A stretch of DNA of 64,000 nt, from contig JAGOPK010000002.1 in NCBI GenBank assembly GCA_017992055.1, forward strand, positions 496,001-560,000, in the 5' to 3' direction. Within the stretch, counting starts at the first letter, position 1. Every line of letters starts with the position of its first letter. The translations under genes were made by a program, and so were the position numbers. Positions 39,068 through 47,729 of the stretch are shown here, one piece after another. The notes under the pieces were generated by a model. That model did not search any database. It saw only the letters and a list, made by a program, of their open reading frames with translations, and was not told where the DNA came from. This stretch comes from Burkholderiaceae bacterium. Lineage in GTDB: Bacteria; Pseudomonadota; Gammaproteobacteria; Burkholderiales; Burkholderiaceae_C.

Positions 39068-39823
39068 TCAGCCGTGGATGGGCCGCAGCGCCAGCCACTT
39101 CTGGTCGGGATCGCGGCCTTCGCTGCACACCAGCCAGTGGTCGGTGTCGTCCAGGTCGCGCAGTTCGGCGTAATGGTAGGGGTTGCGGCCGGCCTTGCGG
39201 ATTTCTTCGGTGCGGAACCAGCGTGCCGCGCGCTGGCGCAGCGCCGCATACTGGGCCGGGCCCTGCTCGCTGTGGTCGTGGATCTCGATGAACACATGGG
39301 CGCCGGCCAGGCTGGCCAGCACGGCGTCGCTGAGGATGTCGAACTCGGCGCCTTCCACGTCGCACAGCACCACCAGGTGGCGGCGGTCCAGGCCGGTCAG
39401 GGCCTCGGCCAGGCTGGCCTCGCTGCAGGCGCCCAGGATCTCGATCTTCTCGTCCACGCCCAGGGCCTGGGCGGTGTCGGCGATCACCGCGCGGCCGGCC
39501 TCGGTCAGCTCGAAGGCGATGGTGCGGTGGGCCAGGCCGGCCTTCAGCGCGCCCACGGCATAAAAACCGTCGGCCGCGCCGATGTCGACGAACACGGTCT
39601 CGGGGCCCATGGCCGGCACCATGGCCGCCATCAGCTCCTGCTCATAGAAGCCCAGCAGCTTGGCGCATTTGTCATTGCCCCAGGACGAGGCCTCGATCAG
39701 GCGCATGCCGGCCAGCGGGCCGTAGCGCACCACGCCGCCCAGTCGCTGGTAGACCAGGGTGTTGAGTTGCAGCCGGCGCGCGGCAATGGCGCGCTGCACG
39801 AGGTTGGCGACGTCCTGGGTCAT
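39068..39823 (-). CDS. FkbM-type SAM-dependent methyltransferase
   Basis: The 251-residue protein has a Rossmann methyltransferase core: E-T-V-F-V-D-I-G-A-A-D-G-F-Y near residue 80 (SAM motif I), then A-F-E-L-T near 105. L-V-V-L-C-D-V-E-G-A-E-F-D near 155 is typical of FkbM-family enzymes, which methylate sugar hydroxyls or related groups. The final part (H-Y-A-E-L-R-D-L-D) is variable. It overlaps the upstream unknown gene by 4 bp. Within this operon the likely target is the nonulosonic acid or the glycan carrying it, but this is inference. Confidence 0.75.
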   Translation of the reverse strand: MTQDVANLVQRAIAARRLQLNTLVYQRLGGVVRYGPLAGMRLIEASSWGNDKCAKLLGFYEQELMAAMVPAMGPETVFVDIGAADGFYAVGALKAGLAHRTIAFELTEAGRAVIADTAQALGVDEKIEILGACSEASLAEALTGLDRRHLVVLCDVEGAEFDILSDAVLASLAGAHVFIEIHDHSEQGPAQYAALRQRAARWFRTEEIRKAGRNPYHYAELRDLDDTDHWLVCSEGRDPDQKWLALRPIHG

Positions 39824-40983
39824 GGTGCGGGATGGAGGTAGGTCTGGCGGAAGGCGGCGATGGCCGCAAATTCGTAGCGTCCCAGCGCGGCGCGGTTGGC
39901 GGCGCGGCGCTGTGCCGGCCCGTCGCCGGCGATGGCCAGCTGCTCGGGTGGCGTGAAGGCCAGGCCGATGTCGTCGCGGCAGGCAAATTCGTTGGGCGTG
40001 TTCGGGAACAGCGAGATCAGGTCCAGGCCGTAGCGCACCGCGTCGCGGATGGTCGACAGGCCGCCCCGCGGCACGATCACCAGGCCATGGGCGGCGGCGA
40101 CGATGCGGTGGTACATGGCCTCTTCGATCGGGTACGGATGGCAGCGCAGCCACACCGTGCCGCCCTGCCCGGCATCGACGGCGCTGAGCGTGGGCATGTC
40201 GTTGCGGAAGCTGACGATCTCCAGCGCCTGGCCGCTGGCCGCGGCGGCGCGGGCCAGGCTCTGGGCCGCGGCCATGAAGTGCTCGCGCGCCACCGAGGGC
40301 TTGGGAAACAGCACCACGCGGTAGACCCGCTCGCCACGCTGCACTTGGTCGATGCCCGGGATGCGGTTCAGGATGGGCGGCACATGCGGGATCAGCGTGA
40401 TCGGCGCCTTGCGGCCGGTGCGCAGCATGGCCTCCCAGGGCGCGCGGCCGATGAACCAGCGCTGCATGCCCTCGAAGGCCTGTTCCACCTCGGGCGGATA
40501 CAAAAAGGCGGCACGCAGCTCGGCATCGCGCGCGGCCGTGCGCTCCGGCTCGGCCGCCGCATGGCGCTGGTAGTTCCAGTGGCGCTCGATCTCGTCGTCG
40601 GAGCAGATGATGGACAGCTGCTCCTGCGGCCAGTGCGCCACCAGGTGGTTGATCAGGCCGGCATTCCAGGGGTTGACCGAGTAGACGGCGATCTGGGCAT
40701 AACCATCGAGCAACGCGTCCAGAGAACTGACGCCGGTGTGGCCGCCCGGGCTCACCGCTTGATCCAGCCCGTCGCAGGCGTATTCGCGCACGCCGGGCGG
40801 CCAGTGCTGCATGGCCACCTGGTCGGTGAAGGCCTGGGGCGAGGCATCGTCGCGCGCCGGTCCCCAGCGCAGCACGTCCACCGCCAGCGGTTCGTGGCCG
40901 TCCAGCGCCACGCTGGCCAGCAGCTTGGGCATGAAGAAGTCGGCGCGATCGGTGACGATCAGCGTGCGGCTGGAGCGGTCCAT
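39820..40983 (-). CDS. Unrecognised protein of the glycan operon (glycosyltransferase-like?)
   Basis: I do not recognise this 387-residue soluble protein. It starts with a beta strand T-L-I-V-T-D-R-A-D-F-F and contains I-A-V-Y-S-V-N-P-W-N-A-G near 95 and T-L-I-P-H-V-P-P-I-L-N near 205. Further on are R-V-V-L-F-P-K-P-S near 230, H-P-Y-P-I-E-E-A near 295 and V-I-V-P-R-G-G-L-S-T-I-R-D-A near 315. The last segment resembles the donor-binding R-G-G-x-x-T helix of GT-B transferases. Its position between pseC and the methyltransferase, with a 4-bp overlap, supports a role in glycan assembly such as transfer of the nonulosonic acid. This is a guess from context. Confidence 0.55.
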   Translation of the reverse strand: MDRSSRTLIVTDRADFFMPKLLASVALDGHEPLAVDVLRWGPARDDASPQAFTDQVAMQHWPPGVREYACDGLDQAVSPGGHTGVSSLDALLDGYAQIAVYSVNPWNAGLINHLVAHWPQEQLSIICSDDEIERHWNYQRHAAAEPERTAARDAELRAAFLYPPEVEQAFEGMQRWFIGRAPWEAMLRTGRKAPITLIPHVPPILNRIPGIDQVQRGERVYRVVLFPKPSVAREHFMAAAQSLARAAAASGQALEIVSFRNDMPTLSAVDAGQGGTVWLRCHPYPIEEAMYHRIVAAAHGLVIVPRGGLSTIRDAVRYGLDLISLFPNTPNEFACRDDIGLAFTPPEQLAIAGDGPAQRRAANRAALGRYEFAAIAAFRQTYLHPAP

Positions 40984-40993
40984 GGCGCAGGGT

Positions 40994-42202
40994 TCAGACG
41001 GCCAGCGCGGCGGCCTGCGGCGCCTCGGCGCCCTGCGTCTCCAGGCCCAGGGCCTGGCGCAGCACGGCCACCACCTGGTCCTGCTGCTGCTCGGTCATGG
41101 CCGGGAACAGCGGCAGCGAGATGGCCTGGGCGTAATAGGCCTCGGCCTTGGGAAAGTCGCCGCGGCGGAAACCCAGGCGCTGGTAATGCGGCTGCGTGTG
41201 GATGGGGATGTAGTGCACGTTGACGCCGATGCCGGCGCCGCGCAGCGCATCGAACACCTGGCGCCGGCTGGCGCCGGTGCGCGCCACATCCAGCTCGATG
41301 GCATACAGATGCCAGGCGCTGACCCGGTCGGCCAGGCGCGCCGGCAGCTTGACCGGCAGCTCGGCCAGCAGCCGGTCGTAGCGGTCGGCCAGGGCCTGGC
41401 GGCGGGCCGCCATCTCGGGCAGGCGCTTCAACTGGCTGCGTCCCAACGCCGCCTGCAGTTCGGTCATGCGGCAGTTGTGGCCCAGGCTGACCTGCTCGTA
41501 GTACCAGGGGCCTTCGCTGGGCCGTTCCAGCTGCTGCGGCTCGCGCGTCATGCCGTGGCTGCGCAGCAGGCGCAGTTGCTCGGCCAGGGCCGCGTCCTGG
41601 GTGGTGATCAGGCCGCCCTCGGCGGTGGTGACGATCTTCACCGCGTGGAAGCTGAACACGCTGGCATGGGCGAAGCGGCTGCCCACCGCATGGCCGCGGT
41701 AGCGCGCGCCGGTGGCATGCGAGGCGTCTTCGAGGATCTTGAAGCCGTAGCGGTCGGCCAGCGCACGCATCTCGGCCAGGTCGCAAGGCAGACCGGCAAA
41801 GTCCACCGGGATCACCACCTTGGGCAGGTGGCCCACCTGGGCCGCGGCATCGAGCTTGGCGGCCAGGCCGGCCAGGCTCATGTTGCGCGTGGCCGGATCG
41901 ATGTCCACGAAGTCGATGGCCGCGCCGCAGTACAGCGCGCAGTTGGCCGAGGCCAGAAAGCTGTTGGGCGTGGTCCAGACCCGCGTGCCGGGGCCCACGC
42001 CCAGCGCCAGGCAGGCCAGGTGCAGGGCGGCGGTGGCATTGGTCACGGCCACCGCATGGTCCACGCCGTGCAGGCGGGCGAAGTCGGCCTCGAAGGCCGG
42101 CACCTCGGTGCCCTGGGTCAGGAAGTCCGAACGCAGCACCGCGGTGACCGCGGCGATGTCGTCCTCGGTGATGTCCTGGCGGCTGTAGGGGATGAAGGCC
42201 AT
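40994..42202 (-). CDS. pseC: UDP-4-amino-sugar aminotransferase PseC
   Basis: PseC is the PLP-dependent aminotransferase that converts the 4-keto product of PseB into UDP-4-amino-4,6-dideoxy-N-acetyl-L-altrosamine. The 402-residue protein begins I-P-Y-S-R-Q-D-I-T-E-D-D-I, typical of the DegT/DnrJ/EryC1 family. It shows E-D-A-S-H-A-T-G-A near 170 and the PLP-lysine segment F-S-F-H-A-V-K-I-V-T-T-A-E-G-G near 190. I-G-V-N-V-H-Y-I-P near 320 is also conserved. It follows pseB by 19 bp. Confidence 0.92.
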   Translation of the reverse strand: MAFIPYSRQDITEDDIAAVTAVLRSDFLTQGTEVPAFEADFARLHGVDHAVAVTNATAALHLACLALGVGPGTRVWTTPNSFLASANCALYCGAAIDFVDIDPATRNMSLAGLAAKLDAAAQVGHLPKVVIPVDFAGLPCDLAEMRALADRYGFKILEDASHATGARYRGHAVGSRFAHASVFSFHAVKIVTTAEGGLITTQDAALAEQLRLLRSHGMTREPQQLERPSEGPWYYEQVSLGHNCRMTELQAALGRSQLKRLPEMAARRQALADRYDRLLAELPVKLPARLADRVSAWHLYAIELDVARTGASRRQVFDALRGAGIGVNVHYIPIHTQPHYQRLGFRRGDFPKAEAYYAQAISLPLFPAMTEQQQDQVVAVLRQALGLETQGAEAPQAAALAV

Positions 42203-42221
42203 GGTCGCGGGGGCTGCCGTG

Positions 42222-43232
42222 TCAGTGCTGGGCCAGCGGGCTGACCTGCTCGCCGATCATGTCGCGCAGCTGGCCGACGCTGAGGAAGTCGTCGTTGTTG
42301 CCGCTGGTGTAGGCGAAGCCCGGCTCCACGCGCTGGGCGCTGTTGCGGTGGCAGTAGTCCTCGATCGAGTACTCGGCGCCGCTGGGCAGGATGGCGTAAT
42401 ACGGGCCCAGGTCCACGGTGTTGAAGCTGTCGCTGGGCGTGATCATCTCTTCGTGCAGCTTCTCGCCGGGACGGATGCCCACCACACGCTGCTTGGCCTC
42501 GGGCGCCACGGCCTCGGCCACGTCGGTGATGCGGTACGACGGGATCTTCGGCACGAAGATCTCGCCGCCCCAGGCCTTTTCCAGCGCCCACAGCACCATC
42601 TCCACGCCTTCTTGCAGCGAGATGTTGAAGCGCGTCATGCGCGGGTCGGTGATCGGCAGCTCGCCGGACGAGCGCTTGTCGACGAAGAACGGGATCACCG
42701 AACCGCGGCTGCCCATCACATTGCCGTAGCGCACCACCGAGAAGCGCAGGTCGCGCGAACCCTTGATGTTGTTGCCGGCGACGAACAGCTTGTCCGAGCA
42801 CAGCTTGGTGGCGCCGTAGAGGTTGACCGGCGCCGCCGCCTTGTCGGTGGACAGGGCCACGACGCGCTTGACGTTGGTGTCCAGGCAGGCCTCGATCAGG
42901 TTCTGCGCCCCCAGCACATTGGTCTTGATGCACTCGAAGGGGTTGTACTCGGCCGCCGGCACCTGCTTCAGCGCCGCGGCATGCACGACGATGTCGATGC
43001 CTTCCAGCGCCCGGGTCAGGCGGGCCTGGTCGCGGATGTCGCCGATGAAGAAGCGCAGCTGCGGGTACTTGCTGGCGGGCAGCATCTGCTGCATTTCGAA
43101 CTGCTTGAGTTCGTCACGCGAGTAGATCACCAGGCGCTTGACCTGGGGCCAGCGCTGCAGCACGGTGTGCACAAAGGCCTTGCCGAAACTGCCGGTGCCG
43201 CCGGTAACAAGAATCGATTGGTTGTCAAGCAT
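42222..43232 (-). CDS. pseB: UDP-GlcNAc 4,6-dehydratase (inverting) PseB
   Basis: PseB starts the pseudaminic acid pathway by dehydrating and epimerising UDP-GlcNAc. The 336-residue short-chain dehydrogenase shows the NADP loop T-G-G-T-G-S-F-G near residue 10 and H-A-A-A-L-K-Q-V-P near 85. S-T-D-K-A-A-A-P-V-N-L-Y-G-A-T-K near 130 carries the modified catalytic T-D-K triad of this family. I-R-P-G-E-K-L-H-E-E-M lies near 275. The ATG at 43232 has AGGAG 9 bp upstream; an in-frame extension to 43370 is not supported. It is followed directly by pseC. Confidence 0.95.
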   Translation of the reverse strand: MLDNQSILVTGGTGSFGKAFVHTVLQRWPQVKRLVIYSRDELKQFEMQQMLPASKYPQLRFFIGDIRDQARLTRALEGIDIVVHAAALKQVPAAEYNPFECIKTNVLGAQNLIEACLDTNVKRVVALSTDKAAAPVNLYGATKLCSDKLFVAGNNIKGSRDLRFSVVRYGNVMGSRGSVIPFFVDKRSSGELPITDPRMTRFNISLQEGVEMVLWALEKAWGGEIFVPKIPSYRITDVAEAVAPEAKQRVVGIRPGEKLHEEMITPSDSFNTVDLGPYYAILPSGAEYSIEDYCHRNSAQRVEPGFAYTSGNNDDFLSVGQLRDMIGEQVSPLAQH

Positions 43233-43281
43233 GGTGATCAGCTCCTTGACGACAACTGTCGCGCGAAGCTGAGCCCGGCAA

Positions 43282-45018
43282 TCAATCGAACAACGTGGCG
43301 AAAGCCCCCGCAGTTCGCGCCGCATAGGCCTGCGACTGGCGCTGTTGGCGGGCCTGGTACAGGGCAGCATCGGCCAGCAGGCGGTGCACCTCGGCCAGCG
43401 CCGCGTCGCCGTGCAGCGAGGGCAGCAGGCCGTCGCGCATATAAGGCGGCGTGATCAGGGTATCGGCCGGCCAGTCCTGCTCGCTGACGTGCAGCACCAG
43501 GCTGTCTGCGTCCAGGAAGCTGGCGATGCCGCTGGTCGGCTCGCCATAGGCAATCGCCAGGTCGGCCTCGTCGGCGGCCTGGGCAATGGGCTTGGCAAAG
43601 GCCTGCTGGAACCAGGCCGCCGGCTGGCCAAAGGCCGCGGCCACCACGGTGAGCGCCGGCGTGCTGGGTTTCAGCCGCACCTGCAGCTCGGCGCCATGGG
43701 CCGTGCACAGCACGGCCAGGCGCTTGTAGAAGGCCACCAGCGGAAAGAAGTCCACATGGCTGATGCCCTCGCTGAGCATGGTGTTCAGCAGCAGGCACAC
43801 GCGCCGCGCCGCCGGCCGTGCGGGCGGCGCCGGCGGCACCGCGCGGTAGCGCACCGGCCGCACCGTGATGGGCTGGCCCAGCACGCTGCGCACGGCGGCG
43901 CCGAAGCCCACGCTCTCCACCGCCGTGACCTGGCGCGCATGCGGCAGCATCGAGGTGGCATAGCCCGAATGCGGCAGCACGGTGATGGGCGAGCCCAGCC
44001 GCGCCGCGGCGCTGTAGATCGGCCCGTTCTGGCCGGTGTCGTGGTCGGCGACGATGAAGCGCGGCGTCTGGCCTTCCAGCGCACGCACCAGGCCCAGGTG
44101 ATTCAGCGCCTGCTGGTGGCTGCGCTCGGCCCACAGTTGGGCCTGCTGCTCCAGCGCCGCGCGGCTGGGCATCCAGCCGGCCAGGTGCTCGCGGTAGACC
44201 GCCAGCGCGCGCTCGCGGTAGCGCAGCGGACTGCCTTCGAAGGTATTGGCCGGCGTATCGGCCACGCGCATGAACTGCGGCCGGCGCGGCGACAGCGCAA
44301 TGTCGCAATAGGTGCCCGGCAGGTCCAGCAGGCGCGGATGGGCGGCGCGGATCTGCTCGGCAAACGTGCGCGCGTCGTAGAAGCAGGTCGGGATGTGGGC
44401 CACGCCGTCCACCCCGCCCTGCTCCAGCACGCACTGGCGCAGGCCCTCGGTGTGCCAGGCCAGGCGCGTCATCTGCGCATCGTGGAAGCGCACGGCCTCG
44501 TAGCGGCCGACGAAGACGAAGCGCTGCGGGTCCACCGCCGCCATCTCGGCCGACAGCATGCCGTCGAAGTTCATCAGCTGGGCCGGATCGGGCCGCAGCA
44601 GGCCCAGCCGGCCTTCCGGAAACTGCGCCGCCACGCATTCGCCCAGCGCGCGGGCCATGAAGGCCCGCTGCAGCGACATGTACAGCAGCATCTGGTCCCA
44701 GCCGCTGTAGGGCGTGTGATCGCCGGGGCCGGTGCTCCACAGCGCGCGGCGCTCGCGCGTCAGCGCCTGGTCCAGCGCGCTGGCGCGGGTCAGGGCCTCG
44801 CTGTAGACCCGCGCCGGCAGGTCGCGGTCCAGCTGCAGGCGGCGCAGCGCATAGTGGCCGAAGCCGGCCTGGATGGCCGCGTCCATGGTGCCCGGATCGA
44901 TGAACAGCAGCGGCACGCCGGCCCAGCGCTCGGGCTCGGTGGCCAGGTGGTTGACGTCGCTGCGCTGCAGCACCAGCAGTGCATCGATGCCCAGGGCGGT
45001 GGTGTTCACTTCAGCCAT
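43282..45018 (-). CDS. Large unrecognised protein of the glycan operon
   Basis: The 578-residue soluble protein is not one I recognise. It has no signal peptide or membrane segment. It contains repeated alpha/beta-like blocks: G-V-P-L-L-F-I-D-P-G-T-M near residue 35, R-F-V-F-V-G-R-Y near 165, R-F-I-V-A-D-H-D-T-G-Q-N-G-P near 330, and S-P-I-T-V-L-P-H-S-G-Y near 355. A second-domain part begins R-R-V-C-L-L-L-N-T-M-L-S-E-G near 420. The two-lobed look, with H-S-G and L-N-T-M-L-S-E-G-I-S-H motifs, would suit a GT-B glycosyltransferase. It overlaps the TolC-like gene by 13 bp and precedes pseB by 49 bp, so it is in the same operon. A role as the nonulosonic acid transferase is only a contextual suggestion. 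Confidence 0.55.
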   Translation of the reverse strand: MAEVNTTALGIDALLVLQRSDVNHLATEPERWAGVPLLFIDPGTMDAAIQAGFGHYALRRLQLDRDLPARVYSEALTRASALDQALTRERRALWSTGPGDHTPYSGWDQMLLYMSLQRAFMARALGECVAAQFPEGRLGLLRPDPAQLMNFDGMLSAEMAAVDPQRFVFVGRYEAVRFHDAQMTRLAWHTEGLRQCVLEQGGVDGVAHIPTCFYDARTFAEQIRAAHPRLLDLPGTYCDIALSPRRPQFMRVADTPANTFEGSPLRYRERALAVYREHLAGWMPSRAALEQQAQLWAERSHQQALNHLGLVRALEGQTPRFIVADHDTGQNGPIYSAAARLGSPITVLPHSGYATSMLPHARQVTAVESVGFGAAVRSVLGQPITVRPVRYRAVPPAPPARPAARRVCLLLNTMLSEGISHVDFFPLVAFYKRLAVLCTAHGAELQVRLKPSTPALTVVAAAFGQPAAWFQQAFAKPIAQAADEADLAIAYGEPTSGIASFLDADSLVLHVSEQDWPADTLITPPYMRDGLLPSLHGDAALAEVHRLLADAALYQARQQRQSQAYAARTAGAFATLFD

Positions 45019-46400
45019 TCGAGCAGGCCCTTGCCGAGGGATTGCAGCGTGGCATTCATCTGCTGGCCGTCGTGCAGCGCGTTGACGTAGGCCACGCGCA
45101 GGTTGTAGTGGTCGCTTTCCGAGCCGATCACGTCGAACAGCGAGCGCCGGCCCAGCTGCTGCCACTGCTGCAGCGTGAAGTTGCGCACCTTGTCGCTGTC
45201 GCGCAGCACCAGGCCGGTGCGGCGCACGCGGTCCATCGCCGACTGCGCCTGCTCGTGCGTCTCGGCGATGCGCGCGCGGCGCGTCTCCAGCGCATCGGCG
45301 GCCTGCAGGGCTGCGGCCTCGGCGCGCTTGCGCGCGGCCTGGATCGAATGGTCCACGCCCGGCGCGATCAGCGGGATGCTGACGGTGATGCCGGCGCTGA
45401 GGTTGGCGCTGTGGGTGCTGGCCGGGCCGCCCGAGCCACCGGCCGCAGCCAGGTTGGCGCCGGCGCCGACGTTCCAGCTGACCTGGGGCTTGGTGCTGGC
45501 CTCGGCCATGCGCGCCAGCGCGCGCAGTGCGCCGGCATTGGCATCGAGCTGGGCGATGTCGCTGGCGCGCTCGGCCGAGGTCAGCACGTCGGGCAGCTCG
45601 GGCACGGTCAGCAGCAGGGCCGCCATGCCCTGGGTGGTCGGCAGGCCGTCGCCGACCAGGCGGCGCAGCTTGACCTCGACCTGGCGCGCCTGCGAGGCCG
45701 CGGTGACCTGCTGCAGCTCGGCCTGCTGCAGCTGCTTCTTCACCTGCACCAGCTCGCTGGTGCGGCCGCGGTCGGCATTGACGATGGTCTCCAGCGCCTC
45801 CACCAGGCAGGACATCTTGCGCACGTACTGGCCGTAGACCTGGGTCTGCATGCGGTAGCGGCTGCGCTCGAAGGCCAGCGACACCGTGGACAGCGCAATC
45901 TGCTCCTCGGTGCTGAGCTGGCCGAAGCGCGCGGCATCGGCCTGCTGGCTGCGCCAGTCGATCATGCGGTCGGAGCGGCCGCCGTCGAACAGGGTCTGGC
46001 TCAGCGTGATGCCGGCGCGGCCCTGGATCTGGCTGTCGGTGCTGCCGCCCCCGCCGGTGACGCTGGGCGTCAGCGAGCCGGTCACCGAGGCGATGGGCTT
46101 CTTGTTGGCGCGGGCCTCGTCGGCGTCGGAGATCGCCGCCTCGGCCAGCAGGCGCGCCGCGCCCACGCCATGGTTGCGCGCCAGCGCATCGCGCACCAGG
46201 CTGCGCATCTGCTCCAGCGGCGTCAGCTCGGGCATGCCGCTGGCGCGCGCACCGGCCTTGGCCTCGGGGCTGGCCCCGGCGGCCACGCTGGACTCGTACT
46301 TCTCCTCGTCGACGCAGGCGGCGCGGCACGGCAAGGCCAGGGCCAGCAGCAGGCTGGCCGCAGCGGCGGTCGCGACGGGCGATGGGACACGGTGGATCAC
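45006..46400 (-). CDS. TolC-type outer-membrane efflux/secretion protein
   Basis: The 464-residue protein has a signal peptide (hydrophobic A-T-A-A-A-A-S-L-L-L-A-L-A-L-P, cleavage near C-R-A|A-C). It also has two long coiled-coil halves with the inner-strand markers of TolC: S-L-T-P-S-V-T-G ... L-S-Q-T-L-F-D-G-G-R in the first half, and A-G-I-T-V-S-I-P-L-I-A-P-G in the second. Such trimers form the outer-membrane channel of type I secretion and efflux systems. The start is taken as GTG at 46400, which has GAGGAA upstream and gives a proper signal peptide; longer in-frame starts would hide it. No ABC or adaptor partner is beside it. It is the first gene of the glycan operon, divergent from the SPFH gene. 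Confidence 0.8.
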   Translation of the reverse strand: MIHRVPSPVATAAAASLLLALALPCRAACVDEEKYESSVAAGASPEAKAGARASGMPELTPLEQMRSLVRDALARNHGVGAARLLAEAAISDADEARANKKPIASVTGSLTPSVTGGGGSTDSQIQGRAGITLSQTLFDGGRSDRMIDWRSQQADAARFGQLSTEEQIALSTVSLAFERSRYRMQTQVYGQYVRKMSCLVEALETIVNADRGRTSELVQVKKQLQQAELQQVTAASQARQVEVKLRRLVGDGLPTTQGMAALLLTVPELPDVLTSAERASDIAQLDANAGALRALARMAEASTKPQVSWNVGAGANLAAAGGSGGPASTHSANLSAGITVSIPLIAPGVDHSIQAARKRAEAAALQAADALETRRARIAETHEQAQSAMDRVRRTGLVLRDSDKVRNFTLQQWQQLGRRSLFDVIGSESDHYNLRVAYVNALHDGQQMNATLQSLGKGLLEWLK

Positions 46401-46573
46401 GGCGGTCTTCCTCGTTCCAGGCCGGGCGGCGCGCGATGCACGCAGGACCGGCCTGTACCGGGCATTGGGCCGCAGCGGGCCCGGGTGCGCTCGGTGGAGA
46501 GCACGGCAGAACACCCGGCAATTCGCCGTGCCAAGGCAGCGCGGGCTGCTTGACGGCCTGGTCATCTGATCCT

Positions 46574-46589
46574 AAAGTGATATCACTTT
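46574..46589. promoter_or_regulatory. 16-bp perfect palindrome, probable operator
   Basis: AAAGTGATATCACTTT is perfectly self-complementary and lies 21 bp before the ATG of the SPFH gene, in the divergent region with the TolC-like gene. It is AT-rich against a very GC-rich background. A ribbon-helix-helix protein encoded two genes downstream (47523-47729) is a natural candidate to bind it, but that is inferred. Confidence 0.55.
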
Positions 46590-46610
46590 GGTTTCTGACG
46601 GGAGACGATC

Positions 46611-47504
46611 ATGAATGCAGCCAGTCCGGCCCGGCGCGAACAGCCGGCCAGCACCGCCAACGGCTATGCCGCGGCCCTGCTGGGCCTGGCCGCACTGGGC
46701 GTGGTGGTGCTGATGCTGCTGACCCGCGCCGTGGCCTCGCCCGGTGGCGCGATGCTGGTGGCGCTGGCGGTGCTGACCGCCCTGGTGGCCGCCACCGGCC
46801 TGTACATGCTGCAGCCCAACGAGGCGGCGATCCTGACGCTGTTCGGCCGCTATGTCGGCACCGACCGGCAGGAAGGCCTGCGCTGGGCCAATCCCTTCTG
46901 CCGGCGCCGCCGCATCTCGCTGCGCGCGCGCAATCTGAATGCCTCGACGCTGAAGGTCAACGACCAGCGCGGTAACCCGATCGAGATCAGCGCGGTGGTG
47001 GTCTGGCGCGTCGCCGACACCGCCCAGGCGGTGTTCGACGTCGACGACGTGGAGCGCTATGTCACGGTGCAGGCCGAGGCCGCGGTGCGCCACGTGGCCA
47101 GCCGCTATACCTATGACGAGGGCGAAAACCCCGACGCGGGCGAGCCCACGCTGCGCGGCAGCGGCGACGAGGTGGCGGCGACGCTGGCCGCCGAGCTGCA
47201 GACGCGCTTTGCCGCCGCCGGCGTGCAGGTGCAGGACGCGCGGCTCAGCCACCTGGCCTACGCCCCCGAGATCGCCCAGGTGATGCTGCGCCGCCAGCAG
47301 GCCGAGGCCATCATCAGCGCGCGGCAGAAGATCGTGCATGGCGCCGTCAGCATGGTCGAGGCGGCGCTGAAGGGCCTGTCCGAGCGCGAGATCGTGACCC
47401 TGGACGACGAGCGCAAGGCGGCCATGGTCAGCAACCTGCTGGTGGTGCTGTGCTCGGACAAGGACACCCAGCCCATCGTCAACGCCGGCACGCTGTACAA
47501 CTGA
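46611..47504 (+). CDS. SPFH/band 7 (stomatin-like) membrane protein
   Basis: The 297-residue protein has two closely spaced N-terminal membrane helices (about 22-40 and 47-66). An SPFH domain follows, beginning [17 protein letters not shown] and continuing with [19 protein letters not shown] and [16 protein letters not shown] proteins form large membrane scaffolds that organise lipid domains and associated proteases. GGGAG lies 7 bp before the ATG. The palindrome at 46574-46589 is immediately upstream. The next gene is a small ribbon-helix-helix protein, a pairing I have seen elsewhere. Confidence 0.88.
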   Translation: MNAASPARREQPASTANGYAAALLGLAALGVVVLMLLTRAVASPGGAMLVALAVLTALVAATGLYMLQPNEAAILTLFGRYVGTDRQEGLRWANPFCRRRRISLRARNLNASTLKVNDQRGNPIEISAVVVWRVADTAQAVFDVDDVERYVTVQAEAAVRHVASRYTYDEGENPDAGEPTLRGSGDEVAATLAAELQTRFAAAGVQVQDARLSHLAYAPEIAQVMLRRQQAEAIISARQKIVHGAVSMVEAALKGLSEREIVTLDDERKAAMVSNLLVVLCSDKDTQPIVNAGTLYN

Positions 47505-47522
47505 GGCCCAGCCCCGGTCGAC

Positions 47523-47729
47523 ATGGCCAGTCCTGGCAAGAAGCAGTTCCCGCTGCGCATCGATCCGGCCCTGTGGTCGGAGATCGAGCGCCTGGCCGCC
47601 CAGGAGTTGCGCAGCACCAATGCCCAGGTGGAATACCTGCTGCGCGAGGCCCTGGCCCGGCGCGGCCGCCTGCCGGTGGCCCCGGCAGCGCCACCGATGG
47701 CCCCCGACCCCGAACAGGAGCGTCCATGA
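47523..47729 (+). CDS. Arc-like ribbon-helix-helix DNA-binding protein
   Basis: This 68-residue protein reads [20 protein letters not shown] at its start, then [15 protein letters not shown]. That is the beta strand plus two helices of Arc/MetJ-type repressors, with the conserved N-A-Q-V-E-Y-L-L helix of the Arc subgroup. A Pro/Ala-rich tail follows. It lies 18 bp after the SPFH gene and overlaps the serine hydrolase start by 4 bp (ATGA), so the three form one operon. It may autoregulate through the 16-bp palindrome ahead of the operon. Confidence 0.85.
   Translation: MASPGKKQFPLRIDPALWSEIERLAAQELRSTNAQVEYLLREALARRGRLPVAPAAPPMAPDPEQERP

Noticed and set aside
43282-46521. A single fused 1,079-residue protein across the TolC-like gene and the 578-residue unknown
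   Set aside because: The upstream part is an out-of-frame reading of the TolC-like gene; the real start at 45018 gives a sensible protein and the TolC frame has its own signal peptide.
46518-46533. TGGCACGGCGAATTGC on the minus strand as a sigma-54 promoter for the TolC-like/glycan operon
   Set aside because: The GG-to-GC spacing is 11 bp, not the required 10, so it is a near miss.
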